Shown one piece after another: positions 1 through 9,140 of a stretch of DNA of 64,000 nt (position 1 is the first letter of the stretch; every line of letters begins with the position of its first letter). Source of the DNA: BOG-1155 sp963717985 (lineage in GTDB: Bacteria > Desulfobacterota > Syntrophorhabdia > Syntrophorhabdales > WCHB1-27); contig CAVQYC010000001.1 in assembly GCA_963717985.1 (NCBI GenBank), positions 124,001 to 188,000 of the forward strand, given 5' to 3'. Position numbers and translations under genes: made by a program. The notes beneath the pieces were generated by a model. It worked only from the letters and a program-made list of their open reading frames with translations. It searched no databases and was not told the origin of the DNA.

Positions 1-143
1 TGTGCTTTATGCGCATGGCGTGGCCACGTGCCTGATTCTCAGGCCCGGCACCTGACCTCTGGCATAAAAATGTTGCTTCCTGCTTTTCTTCTTACGCCCC
101 CCTCGCCCCTGTCCACCAGCTCATGACCGGAGGTGTTTGTCGT

Positions 144-626
144 ATGGGTAAAGATAAAGGCCCGGTGACGACGGCAATAAGGGTACTCAGGGACAACAGA
201 GTTGCCTTTACGGAACACACGTACGTATATGTAGACCGGGGAGGGACCGCGGAAGGATCGCGGCAGCTCGGTTTTGACGAACACTCCCTGGTGAAAACGC
301 TTATCATGGAAGATGAGCTTAAGAGGCCGTTCATCGTACTTATGCACGGAGACAAGGAGGTCTCCACCAAAGAGCTTGCCAGAGTAATCGGAGTGAAACG
401 GATAATACCCTGTACCACCGTGACCGCACAGAAACACTCGGGTTACATGGTTGGCGGCACCTCGCCCTTCGGGACACGCAAGATGATACCTGTCTATATG
501 GAGAAGACCATACTGGATCTTCCAAAAATATACATAAATGGCGGTAAGCGCGGGTACCTGGTGGGCATCGACCCGAAGGATCTGCAGAGGGTGCTCAATC
601 CGATTCTCGTGGCAGTCGCGATCTGA
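144..626 (+). CDS. ybaK: YbaK/EbsC-type aminoacyl-tRNA deacylase
   Basis: The protein (about 160 residues) matches the YbaK/ProX-like fold that hydrolyses mischarged aminoacyl-tRNA, typically Cys-tRNA(Pro), in the cytosol. Visible family marks are the VKTLIMED strand, the conserved HGDKEVSTKELAR segment where the lysine of the active cleft sits, and the GGTSPFGTRK loop followed by a late INGGKRG turn. I chose the ATG at 144 over one at 123 because GGAGG lies at 129-133, 10 bases before it, and the upstream ATG has no ribosome site. It stands alone upstream of a toxin-antitoxin pair. Family assignment is firm; the exact tRNA substrate is not readable from sequence. Confidence 0.85.
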   Translation: MGKDKGPVTTAIRVLRDNRVAFTEHTYVYVDRGGTAEGSRQLGFDEHSLVKTLIMEDELKRPFIVLMHGDKEVSTKELARVIGVKRIIPCTTVTAQKHSGYMVGGTSPFGTRKMIPVYMEKTILDLPKIYINGGKRGYLVGIDPKDLQRVLNPILVAVAI

Positions 627-702
627 TTCTAATGCTGGGCTCCTTGTTTCTGCACTGCTTCAGTAAGCAACAGAGGCGGCTCCCCAAGGTTCCGTAATCA
701 AT

Positions 703-731
703 TTGACACTATAATATCATAGTATTATAAT
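703..731 (+). promoter_or_regulatory. Sigma-70 promoter with overlapping inverted repeat (TA operator)
   Basis: TTGACA at 703-708 and TATAAT at 726-731 are separated by exactly 17 bases, a consensus promoter for the toxin-antitoxin pair downstream. TATAATA at 710-716 and TATTATA at 723-729 form an inverted repeat inside it. That is where a ribbon-helix-helix antitoxin would bind to autorepress; the regulatory role is inferred. Confidence 0.75.
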
Positions 732-761
732 ATTGCATACCGATCAGGGGGTGAGACTATA

Positions 762-1010
762 ATGGCATCAAGTAAGACTGCGACCACGTTACGGCTGCCT
801 GAAGAGAAGCTGCGTCTGGTGAGGGCAATTGCCGGATATGAAAACAGGACGCTGTCCGACATATTTGAGGAACTAGCGCTTCAATATATCGAGCGCCACA
901 AGGACACTATGGAACTTCTCAACATACCAGGCTTTCTTGAGGAATGCAGAGAAGGAATCGAGGAGATAAAAGCAGGTGGAGGGAAAGACCTCTCAGAGCT
1001 GGACTGTTAG
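762..1010 (+). CDS. Ribbon-helix-helix antitoxin
   Basis: This 82-residue protein has a short N-terminal strand (TTLRLPEEKLRLVRAIA) followed by two helices, the shape of CopG/RHH antitoxins. Such proteins bind DNA as dimers with the N-terminal part and wrap the toxin with the acidic C-terminal part (here IEEIKAGGGKDLSELD). The gene sits just behind a consensus promoter with an inverted repeat and overlaps the next gene by 35 bases, the normal antitoxin-first order. It probably represses its own promoter and neutralises the RelE-like protein encoded behind it. Subfamily not assigned. Confidence 0.75.
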   Translation: MASSKTATTLRLPEEKLRLVRAIAGYENRTLSDIFEELALQYIERHKDTMELLNIPGFLEECREGIEEIKAGGGKDLSELDC

Positions 1011-1263
1011 GGTATCGTCGAAGGCAGAAAAATATTTCCATAAACTCAGCAAGCCCACAAAAGAACGATTCAAAAAAGAACTGATATCGTTATGCGCGTA
1101 TGAAGATCCTTTGCAGCATCCCAATGTGGAACCTCTGCTTGGTCCACTGCGAGGCTTCCACAGGCTCCGCGTCGGCCGATATCGCATCGTCTTTGAAATC
1201 ATCAAAGAAGACAGAATTATCGCGGTCGTCAATATAGCACCACGTGGAGATGTTTACAAATAA
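976..1263 (+). CDS. RelE/ParE-family toxin
   Basis: A basic protein of 95 residues with the RelE/ParE signature: an N-terminal helix pair rich in lysine, the LLGPLRGFHRLRVGRYRIVFEI core, where Arg in RVGRYR is typical, and a terminal APRGDVYK strand. RelE-type members cut mRNA on the ribosome and ParE-type members inhibit gyrase; sequence alone does not separate them here. The GTG start at 976 lies inside the antitoxin gene, with GGAG at 962-965 as ribosome site. Translational coupling to the antitoxin is expected. Confidence 0.78.
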   Translation: MEGKTSQSWTVRVSSKAEKYFHKLSKPTKERFKKELISLCAYEDPLQHPNVEPLLGPLRGFHRLRVGRYRIVFEIIKEDRIIAVVNIAPRGDVYK

Positions 1264-1318
1264 CTACTCCCTTCTTGATCGATCTCGAGGCGATGAGAAA
1301 CGCCGGGTGACCGGTAGC

Positions 1319-1354
1319 GAACTATTCTGTGAACTATTCTGTGAACTATTCTGT
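1319..1354. repeat. Three perfect 12-bp tandem repeats upstream of the methyltransferase gene
   Basis: GAACTATTCTGT occurs three times head to tail. It lies in the 135-bp gap between the RelE toxin gene and the methyltransferase gene, 45 bp before the latter. It could be a regulator-binding array or simple slippage. Confidence 0.8.
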
Positions 1355-1398
1355 TGCGAGACCAGTTCATATCGTGATAAAAGGGATAAGACAAGAAC

Positions 1399-2418
1399 AT
1401 GCCTCTGACAAAAAATAAGGTTTACGTAGTGGCAGCACAGTCAGCCAGCCGGCTGAATGATCCGGCGCTTTCGGCCGCTTCAGGGCCGGACAACAAGCGA
1501 GGCGCGATTGAGGCGCTTCTCGCCCTGAATAATTACTACAGGGAAAATCCATGGCCGGCCCCTTTCGATGCCACAGCCCATCGGCTCCATTTGGGCGATG
1601 CCCGCAATTTATCATGGATACCGGATGAAAGCGTCCATCTCGTGGTAACGTCTCCCCCTTACTGGACATTGAAACAATACCAACCGCACGAGCAGCAAAT
1701 GGGGGCCATTGAGGATTACGAAGTCTTTCTTGGCGAGCTTGACAAGGTATGGGCGGAATGCAGGCGCATTCTCGTTCCGGGAGGGCGCATTTGCTGCGTC
1801 GTCGGAGACGTATGCATCCCGCGCCGCAAGGGCGGTCGCCACTACATAGTGCCTTTGCATGCCGACATAGAGGTGAGGGCCCGGAAGAATGGTCTCGACT
1901 GTCTCACTCCCATCCTATGGTTCAAAATCGCGAACGGAGCCACTGAGGCTCGCGGCAACGGGGCGGGGTTTTATGGCAAGCCTTATCAGCCTGGAGCGGT
2001 CATAAAGAATGACGTCGAGTACATCCTGTTCTTGCGTAAGGGCACCGATTATCGCTCTCCATCGATCCTTCAGAAAGCCCTCTCCATGCTCACGAAAGAG
2101 GAAATGCGGACGTGGCTGCGGTCCGCCTGGACAGACATCAAGGGAGAGTCAAGACTCATAGGGCACCCTGCCCCCTTCCCCCAAGTCCTTGCGGAACGGC
2201 TGATAAGACTCTTTTCTTTCGCCGGAGACACGATTCTCGACCCCTTTCTCGGAACGGGTACCACCAGTATTGCTGCAGCGGCAACGGGAAGAAATAGCAT
2301 CGGCAACGAGGTTGATAACACCTACCTCGACATAGCCCGACAGCGCATGGAGGAGGCGATCAAACATCATTGTTTGCCTTCTTTCACTGCTATCCTCCAC
2401 ATGGACGATCAGGGATGA
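1399..2418 (+). CDS. Beta-class DNA methyltransferase, N4-cytosine type
   Basis: The 339-residue protein has the catalytic motif IV TSPPYW at residues 84-89. The S-adenosylmethionine-binding motif I comes later (DPFLGTGTT, about 281-289). This IV-before-I order defines the beta class, and SPPYW is typical of N4-cytosine enzymes. The middle part contains target-recognition sequence. The stop codon overlaps the start of the next gene by four bases (ATGA), so the two are translationally coupled, as in a type II restriction-modification pair. It would protect host DNA from the partner nuclease. Recognition sequence cannot be inferred. Confidence 0.88.
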   Translation: MPLTKNKVYVVAAQSASRLNDPALSAASGPDNKRGAIEALLALNNYYRENPWPAPFDATAHRLHLGDARNLSWIPDESVHLVVTSPPYWTLKQYQPHEQQMGAIEDYEVFLGELDKVWAECRRILVPGGRICCVVGDVCIPRRKGGRHYIVPLHADIEVRARKNGLDCLTPILWFKIANGATEARGNGAGFYGKPYQPGAVIKNDVEYILFLRKGTDYRSPSILQKALSMLTKEEMRTWLRSAWTDIKGESRLIGHPAPFPQVLAERLIRLFSFAGDTILDPFLGTGTTSIAAAATGRNSIGNEVDNTYLDIARQRMEEAIKHHCLPSFTAILHMDDQG

Positions 2419-3137
2419 GCAAAGGGGATCAATTCGCTCTCCTGCAAACATTCCGTGGTCTATTTGAAGGAGTGCGCTATCTCCATAGGAATTCCAGCCT
2501 GGGTGATACAGTAGCGGGCCAACTTTACGAAGATTTGGTGAGATTGAACAAATCGTCAAAGCTGGTGGATCGCGTTGGGCAACATGACCGCGTCATCAAC
2601 CTGAAGAACGTCACCGTAGGTCGGTCGGCGAGGAGGGGTGACGGGACGTTCGGAGAACTTGTACCTGCCGCAGTGGCGATCACGGAAAAGGGTTTCCTCG
2701 TCGCCCGTGGGCCTGTCGCAAATATTGAGATCGGCGCAGAAACGAAAATCCTCTCAAAGGCGATGATAAAGCAGATCGACCGGGTGATAAGCGACCTGGT
2801 TCGACAGGTCTACCATTTCAAAAAGACGGGAGGTAACCCGATCTGTGTGGCCCTCGTGGGGATAAACCATGCAGAAACTTATCTCTCATTCGAGGGCACG
2901 CGGGAATTTCAAACAGACGGCAAAAAAAATAAGCATCCTTTCCAAGAGGCTCCAGAGGCAGAACGCCGTTTGCTGCACCTGGCCAAACCCGAGTTCGATG
3001 AATTCCTCATTATAAAATTCAAAGCCACCAATGTTGACCCTTATCCTTTTACCTGGCTCGATTACAATCAGACGTCTCTGGAGTACGCAGCCCTTTTGAC
3101 GCGCGTTTCAAGAGAATATGACAGACGCTTTCCATAG
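2415..3137 (+). CDS. Candidate type II restriction endonuclease (PD-(D/E)XK-like)
   Basis: I do not recognise a named family. The 240-residue protein begins at an ATG overlapping the methyltransferase stop (ATGA), the classic position for the cognate nuclease. A strand-rich middle section ends in EIGAETKIL, which could supply the E-x-K half of a PD-(D/E)XK site, with acidic residues upstream (GDGTFGELVP) as the possible partner. The following helix AMIKQIDRVISDLVRQ fits the helix that usually follows that motif. The C-terminal region FDEFLIIKFKATNVDPYPFTWLDY is unlike anything I can name. The nuclease role rests on position plus the weak motif. Confidence 0.55.
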   Translation: MSKGDQFALLQTFRGLFEGVRYLHRNSSLGDTVAGQLYEDLVRLNKSSKLVDRVGQHDRVINLKNVTVGRSARRGDGTFGELVPAAVAITEKGFLVARGPVANIEIGAETKILSKAMIKQIDRVISDLVRQVYHFKKTGGNPICVALVGINHAETYLSFEGTREFQTDGKKNKHPFQEAPEAERRLLHLAKPEFDEFLIIKFKATNVDPYPFTWLDYNQTSLEYAALLTRVSREYDRRFP

Positions 3138-3350
3138 CGCATCGGGTGATTCGAGGCATGACGGAAGGACATTTTCATTCGTTCCATTTGTGGCTACCCT
3201 TTTCCGATCCAACGCTGTTGGAGGAGAAGGGAACATTGATTTAGGAACGTTGGGAATCAACGGCCCTAAAGTTTTCCCAAGTAGTATTGGCGGCCCGTTG
3301 GGGCTTGAACTGGCACCGACTAATGAACGCTTCGTTGCATAGGAGGTAAT

Positions 3351-4700
3351 CTGTTACCTAAGATCATCCCTGAAAAGCTCCTGGCACTGATTGAGGAAAG
3401 CTCTTGTGCCAGCGCAGTCTTGGAAGACTATCAATTTCTTACGCCTCTACTCGGCAACACTAATTCAGGCCTCTTCTTTTTCCCTGAGTACACGGATCAT
3501 GGTCCAGAGCATGTTCAGGGAGTATTGCTAACAGCCCTTGCCTTAGCACCAGAAAAGTCGTGGAAGCTAATGACACCCGAAGATGGTGTCGTTTTGGCTA
3601 CCTCTGCTATGTTGCACGATGCTGCAATGGCACTGACCGGGGACGGACTCCTTGGTCTACTGTCAACCGACCTCATTTCTGAAACTACCTGTGTTGATCA
3701 GATCACTTGGGAGAATCTTTTTGAGGAATTTTATGCCGAGGCTCGAAGATGGGATGACCGATTGTTAAACCGGATTATGGGCGATCAGAAAATGCCACCA
3801 CACACCGCGGAACTGACAAAGGACGTCGTGCATATCCAGCGAAGGATTAATCCGGAAGACTGGTCCGTTCGGTACCGGAAGTTTCTCGGCGAGTTTGTAA
3901 GACGTTATCATGGCCGGATTGCACATGAGATTGCCCTTTGCGGCTTTCCTGGTAGTGACAGAAGACCTTTCAGGCTAAGAGAGGTTGCACCTCATCTGGC
4001 TGATCTCGCAGGCTTTGTGGCGCGGAGCCATAGCATGTCACTAAGGAGTACCTACGGTTACTTGGACACGAAGTACGACGGTCACATCTTCTGTCGAAAC
4101 ACTCATCCTCTGTATCTGATGGTTCTTTTGCGGATAGCAGATTATATTCAGCTCGATGCGAAACGAGTCAACGCGAGTTGGCAGGGCGTACAGCGCCTTC
4201 GTAGTCCCGTCTCTCAAGCTGAGTATGATGCGCACATAGCCATCCAGGAGATTCGTTCCGACGACAACGACCCGAAATCTCTATTCGTAGCAGCGACACC
4301 GGAAAGTGCTGCGACCTTTATAAAAATCAGAACGCTTTTGAAGGGACTACAGGCGGAATTGGATGCCTCATGGGCTGTCCTTTCAGAGGCTTTTGGACGA
4401 AGGGTCGAGATGTCTGACTTCGAAATCGGGATCCATCGGATAACATCAAATCTTGACGATGAGAAGCAGTTTATGGATAGACATTCCCCAAGCTACTTCC
4501 CAATATATGCCGTGTTTGATACAGTTGGCGCTCCTCTTCTCAAACTACTGATCAGACCACTATATGGAAATCGTCCTGAAGTCGGCATTCGGGAACTAAT
4601 GCAGAATTCTTTAGATGCTGTTCGAGAACTGCGCAGAATTCGAGAAACCCATCCGGAGCTTTCCGCCGTCCCAGTTCCACAACAAGACGCAGATGTCTTG
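3351..4700 (+). pseudogene. 5' part of interrupted HD-domain/GHKL-ATPase protein
   Basis: First half of a gene split by an insertion sequence. The N-terminal region carries HD-hydrolase residues (YTDHGPEHV, then AMLHDAAMAL). From about 4590 the GHKL (Hsp90/histidine kinase/MutL) N-box follows, RELMQNSLDAVRE. The last host codon before the element is the TTG at 4698-4700; reading on into the element gives a stop at 4722-4724. The start is uncertain: AGGAGGT at 3341-3347 points to a non-ATG start near 3351, whereas the first canonical start is the TTG at 3420. With the other half it makes about 960-984 residues. It follows the restriction-modification pair, so an anti-phage or stress role is plausible but inferred. 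Confidence 0.72.
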
Positions 4701-4728
4701 GGTACTGTCAACCTAATTGTGTAAATTT

Positions 4729-6083
4729 GTTGCTGCAATATAATTATGTCACCCCTTAGCTGCAATATGAAAATGTCACCCCCGCCGATAACAAGGGGCA
4801 CCGAGGGGAGGTGCTCCGGTGAGAAAAGGAGTGACGTTCATGACGGAAGAGGTAAGGCGGTACGGCGTGGTAGCGGCGGCATTGGACGGCAGGATGATGA
4901 ACGGAGAGGCTGCGGCGGCGTTAGGCGTCTCCCTCCGCCAGCTAAAGAGGATCAAGGCTAAAGTGAAGAAGGAAGGACCTTCCGGAATTAAGCACGGCAA
5001 CAGCGGGCGCCCTTCCTGCAGAGCTTTCCCTGCCGGGATGAAAGAGCGGGCGATGAAGCTCGCCAATGAGAAGTATTTCGACTTCAACTTCTCCCACCTC
5101 TCGGAGATGCTGGAAGAGCAGGAAGGGATAAAGATCAACCGCGAGACCTTGCGGCAATGGCTTCGTCCTGAAGGGTTCGGAGGAAAGGTCCGGAAGCAGC
5201 GCAGACATAGGAAGAGAAGAAAACGATCGGAGAAGGAAGGCCATATGCTCTTTTTGGACGGCTCTCCCCATGCGTGGTTCGGGGAGGAAAAGACAACGCT
5301 CCTTCTGTCTACGGACGACTCGACGGGGAAGCCTCTTTATGGGCTGTTTCGAAAGGAAGAAGACCTGGAGGGCTGTTTTGGCGTATGCAAAGAGGTCTTT
5401 GCCCGTTTCGGCCGGCCCTCGGTCTTCTATCTCGATCGGGCCTCCCAGTTTAAAACCACCCGGCATAAGAGCGATTCTGTCGAGCCTACCCAGTTCCAGA
5501 GAGCCATGAGCGAGCTGGGGATACGGCTCATCTTTGCCCATTCTGCTCAAGCCAGAGGAAGAGGCGAGAGGATCAACAGGACCTTCCAGGACAGGCTTGT
5601 CGCTGAGCTTCGGCTTAAGAATATCGCCGACCGCGAAGGGGCGACGAAGTATCTGAACGAAACCTTCATCCCCAAGTACGCTCGGCTCTTCGGCGTTGCC
5701 CCGGAAGACCCGAAGCCTGCATGGAGACCGCTTCCTCAAGACGCGGACATGCGGAACATCCTTTGTAAGCGATATGAGGCAAAGGTCAATTACGACAACA
5801 CGATCTCGGTCGACGGACAGGCGATCCAACTGTTCCCGACAAAGACGAGGCTGAGCTTTGCCAAGGCTTCCGTTACGGCGAATCATTGGCTCGACGGAAG
5901 CTGGCATGTCTTTCATCATACGGCGGGAGAGGTTCCCTGCAAGCCTATCGAAGGACGCGTCCGGCCGGGGTCCTACATGCGCCCAGGGCCGGCGAGCGAA
6001 GCGAGAGCGTCTCTATGAAAAGGGCCAAGGGGGGGTGACATATTCACGTTGCAAAAAGGGTGACATTTTTATGTTGCAATAAC
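4729..6083. mobile_element. Nested IS1202/ISNCY-type insertion sequence
   Basis: An element of 1355 bp inserted in the left terminal region of the IS256-type element. Its ends read GTTGCTGCAATATAATTATG and, on the other strand, GTTATTGCAACATAAAAATG, both followed by TCACCC. Each end also contains a second inner copy of the TGCAA...ATGTCACCC block, probably transposase-binding sites. An 18-bp direct repeat flanks it (4711-4728 and 6084-6101). Long target duplications are a known trait of the IS1202 group, in contrast to the short ones of most families. Confidence 0.85.
4840..6018 (+). CDS. Transposase, ISNCY/IS1202 group
   Basis: A DDE transposase of about 392 residues. It opens with a helix-turn-helix (EAAAALGVSLRQLKRIKAKV), has a second DNA-binding helix region (INRETLRQWL), a basic linker, then an integrase-like core. 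Candidate catalytic residues are Asp in MLFLDGSPH, Asp in VFYLDRASQF and Glu in GRGERINRTFQDRL. ATG 4840 has AGGAG in front; a GTG at 4819, also with a good ribosome site, is an equal alternative adding seven residues. It is complete and lies between both ends of its element, so the element may be active. Confidence 0.85.
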   Translation: MTEEVRRYGVVAAALDGRMMNGEAAAALGVSLRQLKRIKAKVKKEGPSGIKHGNSGRPSCRAFPAGMKERAMKLANEKYFDFNFSHLSEMLEEQEGIKINRETLRQWLRPEGFGGKVRKQRRHRKRRKRSEKEGHMLFLDGSPHAWFGEEKTTLLLSTDDSTGKPLYGLFRKEEDLEGCFGVCKEVFARFGRPSVFYLDRASQFKTTRHKSDSVEPTQFQRAMSELGIRLIFAHSAQARGRGERINRTFQDRLVAELRLKNIADREGATKYLNETFIPKYARLFGVAPEDPKPAWRPLPQDADMRNILCKRYEAKVNYDNTISVDGQAIQLFPTKTRLSFAKASVTANHWLDGSWHVFHHTAGEVPCKPIEGRVRPGSYMRPGPASEARASL

Positions 6084-7304
6084 ACCTAATTGTGTAAATT
6101 TCTTATAGAGGGGCAAATTAGGACGTACCTTCCCTATTTTCGTCGTCCTCCAGTTCATCTCCATCTTCAAAGAGATAAATGCCAGGAGCAGATAGCAGGC
6201 ATTCTCCCCGGCAACAATTTCCATGGGTTTGGTCCTTCTTTTGAATTCCTTGTTCAGCCGTTCAATGATGTTGGTAGTCCGTAAGGATATCCATTCTTCT
6301 TCCGGAAAAGAGAAGAAGGTGAGGCAGGCGCTAAGGGAATTCGACAGGCATTTCACTGCCGAGGGGAGCTCTTTCTCCCATTTACCCGCGAAGCTTAACG
6401 CAAACTCGTCCGCCTTCTTTCTGGATGAGGCATAGAAGATAGACCGGAGGTCATCCGCTACCGCCTGTTTCAAGTTCATGGGCGCCTTGGCGATGACGCT
6501 CCTGGCGACATGTACCTGGCAGCGTTGAACCTTTGCATGAGGAAACTCTTCTTCGAATACTTTCTCCAGGCCGGACAGGCCATCCATGATGCCCAGGACT
6601 ACGGTAGGTCCGTGAAGTCCTCTTCCCTTGAGATCCTTGAAGAACTGCCTCCAGACGGAAGCCGACTCCTTGTCGCCGCTCTGGAGACCAAGGACCAGCT
6701 TGGTGCCGTCTTCTCTCACCCCTATGACCACGAGGACGGGTACGAGTTCGATGCTCCCGGAAATCCTCATGCGGAAATTGACGCCGTCAACAAAGATGTA
6801 TTTGATCTTCTCCCCGGAGAGGTCGCGCATCCTCCATTTCTCCACCGCCTGCTTCAGCTCGGTCGTTGTATTGCTCACCTCCGTCGCCGAGAGAGATCGG
6901 TCGATGAGCCTCTTCGTGAGAAGCGAGAGGGTCCTCGTGCTTATGCCGGTCAGGTACATGGCTGCAATGTCTTCGGTGATCCGCTCGTCATAACGCTGAC
7001 TCCGGGGTAACACCTGGGAGTGAAAATCGCCGTCCCGATCACGGGGCACCCTGACCTCTACGTCACCGATGCCTTTAATGCAAAAGGTACGAGAATAGCT
7101 GCCGTTGCGGTAATCGGTGCTGTCCTTCCGCTCATATTTTTCTCTTCCTATATGGTCGGTAAGTTCTTTTCCCATAAGGTTCGTAAGAAAGGTCCCTACC
7201 TCTTTCTGTATGTTCATGCCGATGTACTCAAGAATCTTTGCCGGGACATTTTCAACTTCCTTGATTAACGCGAGCGCCTCTGATACGCTTACCTTCAGTT
7301 CCAC
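6069..7304 (-). CDS. Transposase, IS256 family (mutator type)
   Basis: A full-length transposase of 411 residues with the mutator-type layout: YIFVDGVNFRMR containing the first catalytic Asp, GIMDGLSGLEKVF with the second, a QRCQVHVAR segment, and a late IIERLNKEFKRR carrying the Glu. Its original stop lay in the terminal repeat right after ...FTQLG. The nested element removed that stop, and the present C-terminus gains the residues VIAT from the newcomer, so the enzyme is essentially intact. It is transcribed opposite to the gene it interrupts. Confidence 0.9.
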   Translation of the reverse strand: MELKVSVSEALALIKEVENVPAKILEYIGMNIQKEVGTFLTNLMGKELTDHIGREKYERKDSTDYRNGSYSRTFCIKGIGDVEVRVPRDRDGDFHSQVLPRSQRYDERITEDIAAMYLTGISTRTLSLLTKRLIDRSLSATEVSNTTTELKQAVEKWRMRDLSGEKIKYIFVDGVNFRMRISGSIELVPVLVVIGVREDGTKLVLGLQSGDKESASVWRQFFKDLKGRGLHGPTVVLGIMDGLSGLEKVFEEEFPHAKVQRCQVHVARSVIAKAPMNLKQAVADDLRSIFYASSRKKADEFALSFAGKWEKELPSAVKCLSNSLSACLTFFSFPEEEWISLRTTNIIERLNKEFKRRTKPMEIVAGENACYLLLAFISLKMEMNWRTTKIGKVRPNLPLYKKFTQLGVIAT

Positions 7305-7423
7305 GGATGTTCCTCCTCCCTAAAATATTGTGATTTGGTCGTCACCTATTTTATAGGAGGCACATCCTTTTTTGCCAGCCTCTTTCAGAATTTACACAAG
7401 AAAGTTTACACTACCATGTCTTG

Positions 7424-9028
7424 ATATCACTTACCAAAGGAGGCGATGGTTATCACTACTTGAGCGTGTCTGACAAGGGAATCGGAATGACGGGTGAAAT
7501 AGTACGTGATTACCTTTTGAGAGCCGGTGCTTCTTTTCGGCGCTCTGATTTTTGGCAAAAGGAGTTTCTTTGTGATGATAAGCCTACCGTGTTGCACTCG
7601 GGACGATTTGGCGTCGGTGGCCTTGCCGCATTTCTTCTAGGCGATCGAATAAAAGTGGTGACGAGGCACGTACTAAGTAAGCCGGAGAATGGGGTCTTGT
7701 TCGAGGCTTCGATTGACGATGAATCGATTGAGCTTCGGAGAGAGGTCAAGAACGTTGTCGGTACGGAGGTTACCGTTCGTCTTGACGCTACGACAGCCAA
7801 ACAACTGGTTTCCAAGAATGAAGACCATCCGTGGGATTGGTATGTTCTGCTGGATCCTCTAGTGGAGAGAAGACTCTATGGCAAAAAGCTGAAGCAGTCG
7901 CTAAAGGCGCCGGCCGGCATCGGCACGAGTTGCCACCGAACAGAATGGCGGGCCATTTATCCTAAAGCCTATAAAGTAGTGTGCTGGGGATTCCCGGACG
8001 AACATCGCCCATTTTTCGCCTGTAATGGGATAAGGGTTATGGACCCCTCCAAAAGCTTTGCCTACCCTTGTTCATGGGCTTCTGCACAGATTCCCTTTAC
8101 ACTGCCCAGTGTTTCTGTAATCGACGAGGACGGAGCACTTCCATTAACTTTGCAGCGATACGGCCTCGAAACTTCGTCTTATCCTTTTGATAAAGAACTG
8201 GCGGGGGATATTACCAAGGATTTTTGTGCTCACATTCTTCTTCACTCACCAGAGTCTCCTACGCATCTTTTCGAAAGGCCGTTTTACCCTCTAAGGGAGA
8301 CTAGAGACGAAGGTAATTGGCATCCTTTTCCCCCTGTTGGCCCCTTCGCTGCCACTCTAAATGGAACTGTGATGCTACATCCCTGGCATATTAAACGTGA
8401 GAGGATTGAAGTCGTTTTGAGTGCTACAATTGACATAACCGAACTGGAGTGCTTTGGCAGGGTCACGGAGAGGATTTCTGGCCTTGCACTCTACCCCCTC
8501 GGCCTCGAGACAATAATCTCAGCGCCTGGTCAATATGGATTCTATGGACAAGACGATAAATTCGTAGGCTCTCGAACTCCCGGCTTTAAGATTCTCCTGA
8601 TCGAGTCTGAAAGCCTTTTTGAGGACCGGTGGGAGCGGGAGGAATGGAACGATATATTGTCTGATGTCAAATCTAGCAAACGGGTTATCAAATTGGCATC
8701 TGACGATTATATAGTGAGCGTGGGTAAACCCCATCCTGATAAGGGTGTCCTCGATTCCATTTATAGTGAGTTGAAAGGCGAACCCTCAGCAGTCGTGCTC
8801 GTTTCTTTTGATCCTGCACTGATGGAAGCACCAGCCTCCCCATTTACCAGAGTTTGGTCCCAAATATTGAAAAGAGGGACAATTCCGTACGGGCTAGGGG
8901 TCAGACGGAAAGAGTTCGCCGAAGCATACGAGACTCTCAAAGACTACATTAAGTCGTGGGAACGTCCCCCCAAAAGTTCCTGGAGATATAAGTATTTTGA
9001 GAATTCCCTAACCACTCGGGAATCCTGA
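7424..9028 (+). pseudogene. 3' part of interrupted HD-domain/GHKL-ATPase protein
   Basis: Second half of the gene begun at about 3351. It opens with the GHKL G1 box (VSDKGIGM, about 7464-7490) and the G2 box (SGRFGVGGLAAFLLGDRI, about 7597). About 400 further residues follow that I cannot assign; they resemble the middle domain of Hsp90-like proteins only in position. Codons on either side join as A-D-V-L/I-S-L when the element and one ATGTCTTG are removed, so no information was lost. A TTG at 7421 could start translation, but the ATPase N-box would be missing, so function is not expected. Confidence 0.72.
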
Positions 9029-9140
9029 ACACCGATTCGCTCTGCTCTTCAGTAGTTTGGAAAAGAGATCAGTCAGGGACGCCCATTGAATTATCACTTT
9101 CCCTTTAATTGGCGGGGGATTATGGGATTCCAAGGTCCTT

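Larger units (their letters stand above)
4701..7415. mobile_element. IS256-family element with a second IS nested in its left end
   Basis: The ends are imperfect inverted repeats: 4701-4728 begins GGTACTGTCAACC and the complement of 7388-7415 begins GGTAGTGTAAACT, both continuing to TGTGTAAATT. The 8-bp sequence ATGTCTTG flanks the element at 4693-4700 and 7416-7423, the usual IS256 target duplication size. Removing the element and one duplicate restores the host reading frame. The original element was about 1.34 kb; the extra length is the nested element at 4729-6083 plus its duplicated target. Confidence 0.9.

Noticed and set aside
3118..3342. 74-residue ORF between the candidate nuclease and the HD/GHKL gene
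   Set aside because: It overlaps the nuclease stop region, has no ribosome site and no recognisable sequence; the stop sits inside the ribosome site of the next gene.
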